From the NCBI GenBank assembly GCA_965263215.1, contig OZ253663.1, positions 806,001-870,000 on the forward strand: DNA of 64,000 nucleotides, in the 5' to 3' direction. This stretch comes from UBA1672 sp965263215. GTDB lineage: Bacteria; Pseudomonadota; Alphaproteobacteria; Micavibrionales; Micavibrionaceae. The position numbers and the translations under genes were made by a program. The first letter of the stretch is position 1. Each line of letters opens with the position of its first letter. Shown in pieces: positions 16,069 through 25,243 of this stretch. The notes beneath the pieces were generated by a model, which saw only the letters and a list, made by a program, of their open reading frames with translations, did not search any database and was not told where the DNA came from.

Positions 16069-16175
16069 GGCGTCATTCTGTCATGTTGTTAAAACGGTTG
16101 CAACTTTTCATATCAATTGTCGCGCATACTGCCTATATTGTGCTGTATCAAGGGCATAAAGTAAAGATTCTTATC

Positions 16176-16853
16176 GTGAAAGCACCGCGAAAACCGCCAG
16201 TCGAATTTATCTATGATCCGCCGACAGACCCGTTGGAGGTTTTGCATGTGGATGATGATGTACTTGTTCTGGTTAAGCCAAGCGGTTTATTAACGGTTCC
16301 GGGGAGGCGAGCAGAGCACGCTGATAGCCTTGAAACGCGCGCTCAATTAGAGTTTCCGGATGCGCGCATTGTACATCGCTTGGATGAGCCTACATCAGGC
16401 GTGATCGTGATGGCCATGAACGCCGATGCGCACCGTAATATCGGGTTGCAGTTCGAGCAGCGTAAAACCAAGAAAACTTACATTGCCCGGGTTTGGGGAA
16501 ATGTGGAAGGCGATAGTGGGCGTATTGATTTGCCATTGCGCTGTGATTGGCCGAACAGGCCGCTGCAAATGGTGGATCATGATCAGGGCCGCAATGCTCA
16601 GACCGATTGGGAAGTTCTGGAGCGAGAAAAAGCTGATATCACGCGCTTGGCGCTTTATCCGATAACGGGGCGCTCTCATCAGCTGCGTGTGCATATGATG
16701 GAAATGGGGTATCCGATTTTGGGCGATGAATTCTACGCCCATGATGAGGCATTAGCGGCGGAAGGTCGGTTGCAGCTCCATGCTCACAAGCTTATGATCC
16801 ATCATCCTAAAGATGGTACGCAAACATGGTTTGAATCGGCGTGCCCTTTTTAG
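16176..16853 (+). CDS. RluA-family pseudouridine synthase
   Basis: Isomerises uridine to pseudouridine in rRNA or tRNA. The catalytic aspartate is in the HRLDEPTSGV motif; DVLVLVKPSGLLTVPG, KTKKTYIARVWG and TGRSHQLRVHM follow in the order usual for the short RluA class without an S4 domain. An open frame reaches back to an ATG at 16083, but those 31 residues are hydrophobic and lie outside the family. I therefore prefer the GTG at 16176, giving 225 residues, the normal size for RluA/TruC-type enzymes; neither start has a strong ribosome site. The target (23S 746 and tRNA 32, or tRNA 65) cannot be decided from sequence. Confidence 0.9.
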   Translation: MKAPRKPPVEFIYDPPTDPLEVLHVDDDVLVLVKPSGLLTVPGRRAEHADSLETRAQLEFPDARIVHRLDEPTSGVIVMAMNADAHRNIGLQFEQRKTKKTYIARVWGNVEGDSGRIDLPLRCDWPNRPLQMVDHDQGRNAQTDWEVLEREKADITRLALYPITGRSHQLRVHMMEMGYPILGDEFYAHDEALAAEGRLQLHAHKLMIHHPKDGTQTWFESACPF

Positions 16854-16857
16854 ATAT

Positions 16858-17778
16858 TTAATACCGTTCCGGTCTGTTAAGCCATCCGGCTTTGACCCAC
16901 CAATCTGAATTTTCCTGCATGATTTCTTGTTCTGCGATTTGTGCTTGTTCTATTGTTTCGAACAGCGCAAAGCAACTCGCTCCAGAGCCTGTCATTCGTG
17001 CCATGAGGCAATCTTTACTGGCCTCTAATGCGTTGATGACGTTTCCTATTTCAGGCACGAGCTGCGCTGCGGGCTCATAGAGATCATTACTTGTGGTTCT
17101 TAAGAACTCAACCAGATCGAAAATGTCTATAAATTGATCAGGTAGTTTGATTTTATCTTTAAAAGCAGCGTCGTGATGTAAGAATGTTTTCTCAGTCGGG
17201 CAGGGCAGGAGGGGGTTGACCAATAAAATCGGTATTTCGGGTATGTCCGGCGCCGTCAACAATTTTTCACCGATCCCTTCCACCAAAGTAGGTTGGCAGC
17301 GCATACAAACAGGCACATCGGCACCTAGTTTCGTCAGCATAGGTAGGAGGTAAGCAGCATCTTTTTGTGTTCCCCAGAGCTGCTGTAGTCCCCAGATGAC
17401 GGCGGCTGCGTCGGCTGACCCGCCGCCTATACCTGCGGCCAAAGGAAGGTTTTTGGTGAGCGTAATATCGACATTAAGGGCTTTGTTCTCAGCTTGCGAA
17501 AGGGCGCGTGCAGCCTTTACCGCAAGGTTTGTGCCTTCGATGGCTGTGTTTTTTTCTTGTTCTTTAAAATTGCGTGCGAAGGGGCCTTTTACAGAAAATG
17601 AAAATTGTTCCGCAGGTTTAATATTGATTTCATCACCAATATCCGCAAAAGACACCAATGATTGCAGGGCGTGATAGCCGTCTTGTTTTTTACGGGTGAG
17701 GTGGAGAAATAAGTTGATTTTGGCAGGCGCGAAAACCTTCAGTTTTTTATCATTTGTTAAAGGCGTTTCTGCATTCAT
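16858..17778 (-). CDS. ispE: 4-diphosphocytidyl-2-C-methyl-D-erythritol kinase
   Basis: GHMP-family kinase of the non-mevalonate isoprenoid pathway; phosphorylates CDP-methylerythritol. 306 residues. PAKINLFLHL opens the fold, the ATP loop is LPLAAGIGGGSADAAAV, and the C-terminal GHMP motif is MTGSGASCFALF. The start ATG is 22 bases after the TPR gene, and a TPR-ispE order is common in alphaproteobacteria. It ends 5 bases from the convergent pseudouridine synthase gene. Confidence 0.96.
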   Translation of the reverse strand: MNAETPLTNDKKLKVFAPAKINLFLHLTRKKQDGYHALQSLVSFADIGDEINIKPAEQFSFSVKGPFARNFKEQEKNTAIEGTNLAVKAARALSQAENKALNVDITLTKNLPLAAGIGGGSADAAAVIWGLQQLWGTQKDAAYLLPMLTKLGADVPVCMRCQPTLVEGIGEKLLTAPDIPEIPILLVNPLLPCPTEKTFLHHDAAFKDKIKLPDQFIDIFDLVEFLRTTSNDLYEPAAQLVPEIGNVINALEASKDCLMARMTGSGASCFALFETIEQAQIAEQEIMQENSDWWVKAGWLNRPERY

Positions 17779-17799
17779 AAAAGCGGGTCTTTATAATGT

Positions 17800-19527
17800 T
17801 TAACTATCTTCCGGAAGACCAGATTCTAGTTTTTTCTCTATCTGCTCTATTTGTTCTTGATCGTCTGAATTATTTTTGGCGCGTTCCCATTGAAACCGTG
17901 CTTCCAATCTTCTGCCTACTTTCCAATAGGCATCACCAAGGTGATCATTAATTGTCGGATCATAGGGCAGAAGTTCTACGGCGCGTTCAAGAACTTTCGC
18001 CGCGTTTTTATAATCATTATTTCTGTACATCGCCCAGCCAAGAGAATCTGTGATGTAGCCATCATTGGGCCGCGCATCAACGGCTTTTTGGATCATGGCT
18101 GTGGCTTCATCCAGATTAATGCCACGATCGACCCATGAGTAGCCCAGATAATTTAGGATGTATGGATGATCAGGCTGAAACTCGAGCGCGGCAGACAGCT
18201 CTTTTTCGGCTTTTTTCCATTGATCTGTTTGTTCATAGGATATGCCCCTAACATAATGCAAATGCCAATATTCTGCCGTGGTTTCACCCCCCAGAGCTTT
18301 GATGGCTCTATCATAGAGTTCTAATGATTTCGCGTATTGTTCTTTATGTCTGTATAGATTGCCGATCTTTATCAGCGTATCAGGATCGGTTTCTTTCTTG
18401 GATAGCTTATTTAGAATGGCGAGTGCTTTTGCAAATTGTTCGGTCTCGTCGTAAATATCAACAATGTCATATTGTGCCTGAACGTAGTTTTCATCCTTTT
18501 TGGGAATTGAGTTATAAAGTGCGATGGCCTCGTCATATTGTTTATGACGTGCGTTGATTCCTGCCATAAGAAACGTGGTTTGCGTCAGTTCCGGCGCAAG
18601 GTAAATGGCGATTTGGGCAAAAACGCGGGCGCTTTCATCGTTCTTCTCATTATATAGAATATTGGCAATGTCATAGAATGCCTGCGCCATGCCCTGATTT
18701 GGGTTTTCAACTTTCTTGAACAACGGCACTGTTGTGTCTTTTTTGAGATTATCAATTTTGTTTTTGATAATCTCATCATCGGGATTTTGCGTTAAGGCTT
18801 TTTCGTATAAATCCGTTGCTTTTTTCATCATGCCAACATGGGCGTATAAATCCGCGATGCGTTCCAGTTCTGATATCGACACATTGTCAACATTCATGGC
18901 TTTGTCGATCATCTTTTCAACATCGGTATGATCGTTTAAATAATCGGACACCAAAATCGCATGATAGAGCTGCACTGTGTTTTGCTTCAGATCTTGAACC
19001 TTGAGATTGCCCTGTGCGGCGTCAATCCAGACTTTTATGAACGGGCCAATAAACCGTATTGTTGCGTCATTATCCATTTTACTGAATAAGGCTTCGGCCT
19101 TGGTGTATTCTTTTTTCTTGAACGCTTCGACGATTAAAAATGTTTCGGCAATGGTGTTGTTTTCATCAGGTTGTAATGCCTTTGCCTGTTTCGCAAGTTC
19201 CAGAGCGCGGTTATGATTTCCGGCGCCCATCGCAATAATCATGGCACGCTGTAATATTTCCTTATCTGATAAATCGGATTGTAAAATCGGTTTAATGAAT
19301 AAACTTGCGTTTTTCCAATCATGGCGCGTTTGTGCAAAGCGGCTTGCGAGGTAATTCCCTGCACGAACATTCTGTATGTCGGATCTGGTTTTTACAGGCT
19401 CAGTTTGTTGTGTACTTGATGTTTCCTGTGTGGCCTTGGCAAGTTGAAAAGAAGGGGCGCCGGCATTGACATTGGTACATAATCCCATCGAACAGGTTGC
19501 CAATATTAAGGACAGGGTTTTCATCAT
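17800..19527 (-). CDS. exported tetratricopeptide-repeat protein
   Basis: 575 residues with a signal peptide (about 1-22, cleavage near NVNA), then helical repeats through the rest. TPR-type consensus is clearest near residues 225-260, 370-430 (two copies with YRHKEQYAKSLELYDRAIKAL-like spacing) and 455-560, the last ending with YDPTINDHLGDAYWKVGR. It should scaffold protein contacts in the periplasm or at the outer membrane. Homologues are regularly found ahead of ispE in alphaproteobacteria, but no function has been fixed for them. A TATAAT at plus 19540-19545 lies too close to the ATG to be an ordinary -10. Confidence 0.9.
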   Translation of the reverse strand: MMKTLSLILATCSMGLCTNVNAGAPSFQLAKATQETSSTQQTEPVKTRSDIQNVRAGNYLASRFAQTRHDWKNASLFIKPILQSDLSDKEILQRAMIIAMGAGNHNRALELAKQAKALQPDENNTIAETFLIVEAFKKKEYTKAEALFSKMDNDATIRFIGPFIKVWIDAAQGNLKVQDLKQNTVQLYHAILVSDYLNDHTDVEKMIDKAMNVDNVSISELERIADLYAHVGMMKKATDLYEKALTQNPDDEIIKNKIDNLKKDTTVPLFKKVENPNQGMAQAFYDIANILYNEKNDESARVFAQIAIYLAPELTQTTFLMAGINARHKQYDEAIALYNSIPKKDENYVQAQYDIVDIYDETEQFAKALAILNKLSKKETDPDTLIKIGNLYRHKEQYAKSLELYDRAIKALGGETTAEYWHLHYVRGISYEQTDQWKKAEKELSAALEFQPDHPYILNYLGYSWVDRGINLDEATAMIQKAVDARPNDGYITDSLGWAMYRNNDYKNAAKVLERAVELLPYDPTINDHLGDAYWKVGRRLEARFQWERAKNNSDDQEQIEQIEKKLESGLPEDS

Positions 19528-19616
19528 TCGTAGATCCTAATTATATGTGTAGGGCTTTATAATACGGTTTATTCGAGATCTTTCATTAAAAAAGATACGT
19601 ACATTGTGTTTATTTA

Positions 19617-21263
19617 TCACATACCTGAATAATTGGGGCCACCGCCGCCTTGTGGCACAGTCCAATTAATGTTTTGCGATGGGTCTTTGATATCGCATGT
19701 TTTACAATGCACGCAGTTCTGGGCATTGATTTGGAATTTTGGCATGCCGTTTTCTTCGATGACTTCATAAACTGCCGCGGGGCAATAACGCTGCGCAGGC
19801 TCGGAATATTCCGGCAAATTCTTCTCAATCGGAATAGCTGGATTTTTTAGGACTAAATGGCAAGGTTGGTTTTCCGCATGGTTTGTGTTTGAAAGTTGTA
19901 CGGATGTAAGCCGATCAAAGGTAATAACACCGTCGGGCTTTGGGTAGTCTATCGGTTGATGTAAGGATGCCTTCTCGGTGTGGCTATGATCCGCATGGTT
20001 CTTCAATGTTGTTGCACGCCTGCCGCCTGTCAATGTTTCGATAACGGCGTATATGAGGCCACTCCATAACCCTTTATAGAACCCGGGACGGATGTTGCGC
20101 ACAGCTTTTAATTCATCCCATAACCATGTCTTCTGTAAATTTTCGGAATAGCTAACACACTCTGTGCCCCATTCGGTTGTTTCTTGTAGGTGTTCATAGA
20201 TGCTTTCGGCGGCGACCATGCCCGATTTCATGGCTGTGTGATTCCCCTTGATTTTTGGCACGTTTAGAAATCCGGCTGTGTCGCCAATCAAAACGCCGCC
20301 CGCAAAGGTAAGTTTTGGTAAGGACTGAAAGCCACCCTCAACCAAGGCGCGTGCGCCGTATGATACGCGTTTACCGCCGTCAAGAAGGGGTTTTATTTTC
20401 GGATGGGTTTTGAAACGCTGCATTTCCTCAAATGGGGAAAGATATGGGTTTTTATAATCCAGCCCAACCACGAAACCGATGGAAATCATGTTGTTTTCCA
20501 TGTGGTAAATCCACGACCCACCATAGGTTTTATTATCCATCGGCCAGCCGATTGTATGTTGGCATAGGCCTTGGTGATGCTTTTTCGGATCGATTTCCCA
20601 GATTTCTTTAATACCTAGACCGTATGTTTGCGGGTCACTATGTTTGCGCAAATGATATTGTGCGATGATTTCTTTACTCAGTGAGCCATGGCATCCTTCT
20701 GCGAATACAACTTGGCGTGCATGCAGTTCCATGCCGGATTCGAATTGTTCGGTTTTCTCACCATTTGCATCAAGACCCATATCGCCTGTGGCCACGCCAA
20801 TGACTTGATGGTCATCATTATACAGCACCTCAGCGGCGGCAAATCCGGGGAATATCTCGACGCCAAGAGCTTCGGCTTGTTCCGCAAGCCAGCGGCATAA
20901 GCTGCCCAGAGAAATAATATAGTTCCCGTCATTGTGCATCTGTGGCGGTGTCGGCATTGTAAAGCCGCCTTTCTCGGTCAAAAAGACAAATTTATCTTTT
21001 GTCGCGGGGCAGGTGAGGGGGGCGCCTTTATCTTTCCAATCAGGAATCAGTTCATCAAGAGCTCGCGGTTCGAATACCGCCCCGGACATAATATGCGCGC
21101 CAACCTCTGAGCCTTTTTCCAAAATACAAACATTTAAGTCCTCGCCTTTTTCTGCCGCAAGCTGTTTCAGACGTATCGCACATGACAGACCCGATGGCCC
21201 CGCACCGATAATGACAACATCATATTCCATGTTTTCGCGGTCTGAACGGATGGACTCGGGCAT
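19617..21263 (-). CDS. electron transfer flavoprotein-ubiquinone oxidoreductase
   Basis: Membrane-associated FAD/4Fe-4S enzyme that passes electrons from ETF to ubiquinone. 548 residues, the usual bacterial length. The FAD loop is VVIIGAGPSGLSCA (15-28). The C terminus has the ligand cysteines in RYCPAAVYE and in NCVHCKTCDIKDP, followed by a characteristic VPQGGGGPNYSGM end. It lies divergent from the uracil-DNA glycosylase gene, a common alphaproteobacterial pairing. GAGGAG precedes the ATG. It implies that fatty acids or branched-chain amino acids are oxidised by acyl-CoA dehydrogenases. Confidence 0.96.
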   Translation of the reverse strand: MPESIRSDRENMEYDVVIIGAGPSGLSCAIRLKQLAAEKGEDLNVCILEKGSEVGAHIMSGAVFEPRALDELIPDWKDKGAPLTCPATKDKFVFLTEKGGFTMPTPPQMHNDGNYIISLGSLCRWLAEQAEALGVEIFPGFAAAEVLYNDDHQVIGVATGDMGLDANGEKTEQFESGMELHARQVVFAEGCHGSLSKEIIAQYHLRKHSDPQTYGLGIKEIWEIDPKKHHQGLCQHTIGWPMDNKTYGGSWIYHMENNMISIGFVVGLDYKNPYLSPFEEMQRFKTHPKIKPLLDGGKRVSYGARALVEGGFQSLPKLTFAGGVLIGDTAGFLNVPKIKGNHTAMKSGMVAAESIYEHLQETTEWGTECVSYSENLQKTWLWDELKAVRNIRPGFYKGLWSGLIYAVIETLTGGRRATTLKNHADHSHTEKASLHQPIDYPKPDGVITFDRLTSVQLSNTNHAENQPCHLVLKNPAIPIEKNLPEYSEPAQRYCPAAVYEVIEENGMPKFQINAQNCVHCKTCDIKDPSQNINWTVPQGGGGPNYSGM

Positions 21264-21342
21264 GCTTGGATTCTCCTCTTTCTTTTTAAGCAGAATTATT
21301 CTACCTTAATTTTATATCAAAATCTCTTAACAAATACGGGAA

Positions 21343-22185
21343 ATGTGTGTGACGCTCGAGCCAACGCAACGTGAAATGATTTCCGCACTGCAATGGTATG
21401 CTGACCATGGTGTGTCTGACATTGTTTTGGATGAGCCGATAAACAGGTTTGCAGAGCCGAAAAGCGTTCCTTCCGTAGCATCAACCGTAACGCAAACACA
21501 TCAGCCAGCGCAGCAACAGGCGGCCCAGACATTTCTTGGGAAATCAGATGCGTATGATGAGGCCATTAAGCTGGCAAAATCTGCGAATTCTCTGGAAGAT
21601 CTATCACAAGCTATATCTGATTTTGATGGTATTGCCCTAAAGAAAACCGCAAGTAATATGGTGTTCGCTGATGGTAATCCAAAGGCGTCTATTATGATTA
21701 TCGGGGAGGCGCCGGAGGCAGACGAAGATCGTTTAGGAAAGCCTTTTGTCGGGGCTAGCGGGCAATTATTGGATAAGATATTAAGTTGCATCAATTTGGA
21801 TAGAAATGCTGAAAAAGCAGAAGAATCTGTTTATATTTCTAATATCTTGAATTGGCGTCCACCGGGCAATAGAACGCCTTCGCCTGCGGAAATAGAGGTT
21901 AGTTTACCTTTCATTGAGCGTCATATTCAGCTCGTAAAACCTAAAATCTTGGTTTTTTGTGGTGGTGTAGCAGCAAAATCTTTGCTACAACGCAGTGAAA
22001 GCATATCAAGATTACGAAAGGTGTGGCATGAGTATTTGCCGCAAACACCTGATTTAGAAGAAAATTCAGAGAAAATATTAGCTCTGGCCACGTATCATCC
22101 TTCGTACCTACTGCGTACACCTGTTCAGAAAAAACTAGTCTGGGAAGACATGCAAAACTTGCAGAAGCGTTATCTTTCCCTGTAA
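21343..22185 (+). CDS. family-4-like uracil-DNA glycosylase lacking Fe-S cysteines
   Basis: Removes uracil from DNA in base-excision repair. 280 residues with a variable Gln-rich N-terminal 85. Motifs are GEAPEADEDRLGKPFVGASG, NWRPPGNRTPSPAEIE and HPSYLLR, all diagnostic of the family 4/UdgA-like fold. The cysteines that normally hold a 4Fe-4S cluster are gone: no CxxC before LKKTA, Trp before RPPGNR, and Ser in EVSLPF. Only three scattered cysteines remain (near residues 2, 147 and 206). This matches cluster-less alphaproteobacterial relatives. It is divergent from ETF-QO. Confidence 0.92.
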   Translation: MCVTLEPTQREMISALQWYADHGVSDIVLDEPINRFAEPKSVPSVASTVTQTHQPAQQQAAQTFLGKSDAYDEAIKLAKSANSLEDLSQAISDFDGIALKKTASNMVFADGNPKASIMIIGEAPEADEDRLGKPFVGASGQLLDKILSCINLDRNAEKAEESVYISNILNWRPPGNRTPSPAEIEVSLPFIERHIQLVKPKILVFCGGVAAKSLLQRSESISRLRKVWHEYLPQTPDLEENSEKILALATYHPSYLLRTPVQKKLVWEDMQNLQKRYLSL

Positions 22186-22249
22186 AATAGTTTACATAAC
22201 TAGAAAAAACTGGACATATTTTTACAACTTGTGTATGTAATGCGGCACT

Positions 22250-24310
22250 ATGAAATTGAAACGATTTGGAACATACAGCCTGCGCTTTGGCGTAGGGCTT
22301 TTGAGCATAGGCACTTTATTGATGCCTATCCAAGCTGTGCATGACGCCGATGCGCATGCTGCTGCACCCAAGAAATTTACCGCTGTTACTGAAATTGTTG
22401 TGACTGCCAAGCCAGAGATTAAACCGGCCCCAGAAGCGATCGCTTATATTCCTGTGCCAAGCACAAAGCCTGTTTATGAGATTGAGCCTGCGGCAGGTGA
22501 TGAAGCTGTCCCTGAAGTTGAAATGGCGTCGGTAGAGCAATCACATTATGCGTCTTTGAATTTAACGAGCCTGTTACCCGCTGATATAGAACCGATTTCC
22601 AGTAGTATCGGGGAGCAATATCCGCATGGCTATAAGCCGCTTTCGTCTGTTCAATCTAAAAAATACGCGAAGGCGTTCCAATCACAAATGCATGGCCAGT
22701 GGGATGCCGCAGATCTTGTTATTAGCGAAATTAAAGATAAACGCCTAATGGGGCATGTCCAATATCAACGTTATATGCACCCATCCTATAAAAGTGGTTT
22801 TAACGAGTTAAAAGAATGGATGGATTCTTACGCGGACCATCCTTATGCCGATAAAATACACAAACTTGCACTTGCCAGGCAGGGTGACATTGAAGGTGAC
22901 GTGAAGGCGCCTGTTAAAACGCGTTTACTCTCACAAATCAAAGAACCGACAATTTATTATCCAAAACGCTATAAGGTTCAAACGAAACGTAATCATGCAC
23001 AAAATATTCAAGTCCGTGATTTTTCACGAAAAGTACGCGCGATGGTGCGCAGCGGAAAAACGCAAGATGCGCTTGATTATCTTATGGCGTCTGAAACAAC
23101 ATTCATCATGGATTCCGCCGAAATCGACATTCTGAAGTCGAGCATAGCAGCCGGGTTTCTATATCGCGGACAGATTGATCAGGCCAAAGTTGTTGCCGTT
23201 GATGCGGCGTTACGTTCCGGTAAATATGCCCCGCGCGCATCATGGGTGGCCGGGTTAGCGCTATGGCAGAAAAAAGATTACGCGCAGGCCGCAACATATT
23301 TTGAAAAGGTTGGTGCGTCTGCGTATGCGTCAGGCTGGCGTTCATCCGCCGGATATTATTGGGCAGCGCGCAGTTATAGCCGCCTAAATGATAAAGAAAA
23401 ACTTCGTACAGCATTGAACAATGCGTCGAAACATTCCAGAACATTCTATGGTCTGATTGCCACCAAGATGCTTGGTAAGAGTTTTGACTTTAACTGGCAT
23501 ACACCTGAATTTGACCGCGAGGCAGAAGGATTGGTTCTATCTACGGATGCGGGACAGCGCGCATTTTCTCTTGTCGCAGCAGGGCAGTATGATCTGGCGG
23601 AAGATGAACTTATGCGCTTGAAATATAAGGGAAATATGAAATTACGCCGCGCGGTTTTAGCCTATGCGATGCGTGTAGGTCTGCCCGGTATTGCCCTTCG
23701 ATTGGGGAATATGGTGCCCGGTGAAGACGGCAAGTATTATGACGCCGCGCTTTATCCTGCTGCGCCGTGGGAGCCTCAAGACGGCTTTAATGTTGATCCA
23801 GCATTGATCCACGCGGTGATGAGGCAAGAGTCACGCTTTAATCAACAAGCCAAAAGCTATAGCGGGGCGCTGGGGTTGATGCAAATTATGCCAAAGACGG
23901 CACAATATGTTGCACAAAAGCGTGGCTATAAACAGACAGTGAATAAAGTATCCTTGGCTGATCCGGCGTTGAATATGACGATAGGGCAAGATTACATTGA
24001 TTACCTTCTAAAAGGTAAGTATGTGCGCGGTGACATTATATCACTTTTGATTGCGTATAATGCAGGCCCCGGTAATTTGTTAAAGTGGCGCAAGCGAACA
24101 AGTGACGCAAAAGATCCGCTGTTATTCGTTGAAACACTCCCTGTTCAGGAAACACGTGATTACGTGGTGAAGGTCATGTCGAATTACTGGATTTATCGTT
24201 TGCGTTCCGGCCTTGATGTGCCTAGTCTGGCGTCTATTGCTGATGGTCAATCACCAAGCTACGCACATGCAATCACATTGCCTGATACATATAAGGTATC
24301 TTCCCAATAA
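22250..24310 (+). CDS. soluble lytic murein transglycosylase (Slt family)
   Basis: Periplasmic enzyme that cleaves the glycan strand of peptidoglycan with formation of an anhydro end. 686 residues: a signal peptide (about 1-36), a Pro/Glu-rich linker to about 90, a superhelical domain of paired helices to about 500, then the SLT domain. Catalytic Glu527 is in RQESRF; GALGLMQIMPKTA, NMTIGQDYIDYLL and IAYNAGPGNL follow. It stands alone between UDG and the opposite-strand DUF4262 genes. Confidence 0.94.
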   Translation: MKLKRFGTYSLRFGVGLLSIGTLLMPIQAVHDADAHAAAPKKFTAVTEIVVTAKPEIKPAPEAIAYIPVPSTKPVYEIEPAAGDEAVPEVEMASVEQSHYASLNLTSLLPADIEPISSSIGEQYPHGYKPLSSVQSKKYAKAFQSQMHGQWDAADLVISEIKDKRLMGHVQYQRYMHPSYKSGFNELKEWMDSYADHPYADKIHKLALARQGDIEGDVKAPVKTRLLSQIKEPTIYYPKRYKVQTKRNHAQNIQVRDFSRKVRAMVRSGKTQDALDYLMASETTFIMDSAEIDILKSSIAAGFLYRGQIDQAKVVAVDAALRSGKYAPRASWVAGLALWQKKDYAQAATYFEKVGASAYASGWRSSAGYYWAARSYSRLNDKEKLRTALNNASKHSRTFYGLIATKMLGKSFDFNWHTPEFDREAEGLVLSTDAGQRAFSLVAAGQYDLAEDELMRLKYKGNMKLRRAVLAYAMRVGLPGIALRLGNMVPGEDGKYYDAALYPAAPWEPQDGFNVDPALIHAVMRQESRFNQQAKSYSGALGLMQIMPKTAQYVAQKRGYKQTVNKVSLADPALNMTIGQDYIDYLLKGKYVRGDIISLLIAYNAGPGNLLKWRKRTSDAKDPLLFVETLPVQETRDYVVKVMSNYWIYRLRSGLDVPSLASIADGQSPSYAHAITLPDTYKVSSQ

Positions 24311-24312
24311 TT

Positions 24313-24759
24313 TTAGTCTTTATATAATTTGGGCATCATCTCAAGATAGGATTCAGGCGCGTCTTCATCCCACGGCCATATGCCTTTTGTGCTTGGCCAA
24401 ATCAGTTGATAGGTTTTGAAATCAGAATTACCGTATAACCACAGGCATGAGCCGAGATGATCTTCATAATGGCTTTTGTCGAATTCTTTGAAGGTCACCT
24501 GAAAACCATCAAGAAAACCATCGTAATATTGATCTACTTCAAAACGCTCCCCGTTGATAATTCTCCGATTATATTCATTGATGATCCAATGCGCGATGCC
24601 TTGTTTCAGACCGGTTATGATTAATTCTGGCTGTTTGGTTGTCTTGTAAATGCCGATGGAATAAGTAAAGCAACTATTGTCTTCGTTATCAAATACATAA
24701 GTGGCCTGACACCCATGTTCTTCTATATTTTTTAAAAGCTTTTTTTCATACTCATTCAT
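24313..24759 (-). CDS. DUF4262 protein, copy 2
   Basis: A 148-residue soluble protein of the DUF4262 type. Family landmarks are HGCQATYV near the N terminus, FTYSIGIYKTTKQPELIITGL, GIAHWIINEYNRRI, QVTFKEFDKSHYEDHL, and QLIWPSTKGIWPWD near the end. No catalytic site is known. It is a clear paralogue of the gene 17 bases upstream, in the same order and length, so the two came from a tandem duplication. Genes of this family are scattered in bacteria, some near toxin or defence loci; here no toxin is visible. It ends 3 bases from the convergent slt gene. Confidence 0.85.
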   Translation of the reverse strand: MNEYEKKLLKNIEEHGCQATYVFDNEDNSCFTYSIGIYKTTKQPELIITGLKQGIAHWIINEYNRRIINGERFEVDQYYDGFLDGFQVTFKEFDKSHYEDHLGSCLWLYGNSDFKTYQLIWPSTKGIWPWDEDAPESYLEMMPKLYKD

Positions 24760-24776
24760 ATGGAGTTACTTCCTAA

Positions 24777-25229
24777 TCATGATCTGGGGTAGAGCGGGGG
24801 CATAAGATGCCGATACTCTTTTGATGCTTTTTTCTCCCATGGCCATTCACCGGAAAAATCGGGCCAAATAAAATGCAACGCTTTGAAGGTGTTATTGCCA
24901 TCGTGAAATGCTAAAGTTTGTGGGAAATATTGCGCGTAATGTTTCTTATCAACGTCTTTGAATGTGATTTGGAAATCTTTGAGGAAATTGTCGTAAAACT
25001 CATCAGCCTTAAATACTTCACCGTCTTTCGTACGATTCACATATTCATTAATCAGAAAATGCGCGGTATCTTTATCCATACCTGTTACAATAAGTTCCGG
25101 CGCTTGTACGCTTTGTTCGATGCCTACTGAATAGGTGAAGCTTGGCGAGATTTTTGTTTCGTCGACATGAAAAATATGACAGCCATTTTTATCAATATTA
25201 GCGCGTATTTTGTCGTTTTCTTTATCCAT
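24777..25229 (-). CDS. DUF4262 protein, copy 1
   Basis: A 150-residue soluble protein; the first of a tandem pair. It shows the same landmarks as its neighbour: NGCHIFHV, FTYSVGIEQSVQAPELIVTGM, TAHFLINEYVNR, QITFKDVDKKHYAQY and HFIWPDFSGEWPWE. The two copies have diverged a good deal outside these blocks, so the duplication is not recent. No signal peptide or membrane segment. It starts 14 bases downstream of the HisN-type phosphatase stop and may be transcribed with it. Function unknown. Confidence 0.85.
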   Translation of the reverse strand: MDKENDKIRANIDKNGCHIFHVDETKISPSFTYSVGIEQSVQAPELIVTGMDKDTAHFLINEYVNRTKDGEVFKADEFYDNFLKDFQITFKDVDKKHYAQYFPQTLAFHDGNNTFKALHFIWPDFSGEWPWEKKASKEYRHLMPPLYPRS

Positions 25230-25243
25230 GAATATTCAACTTA

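Noticed and set aside
24313..25229. DUF4262 pair as a toxin-antitoxin module
   Set aside because: The two proteins are paralogues of equal size with no toxin-like motif.
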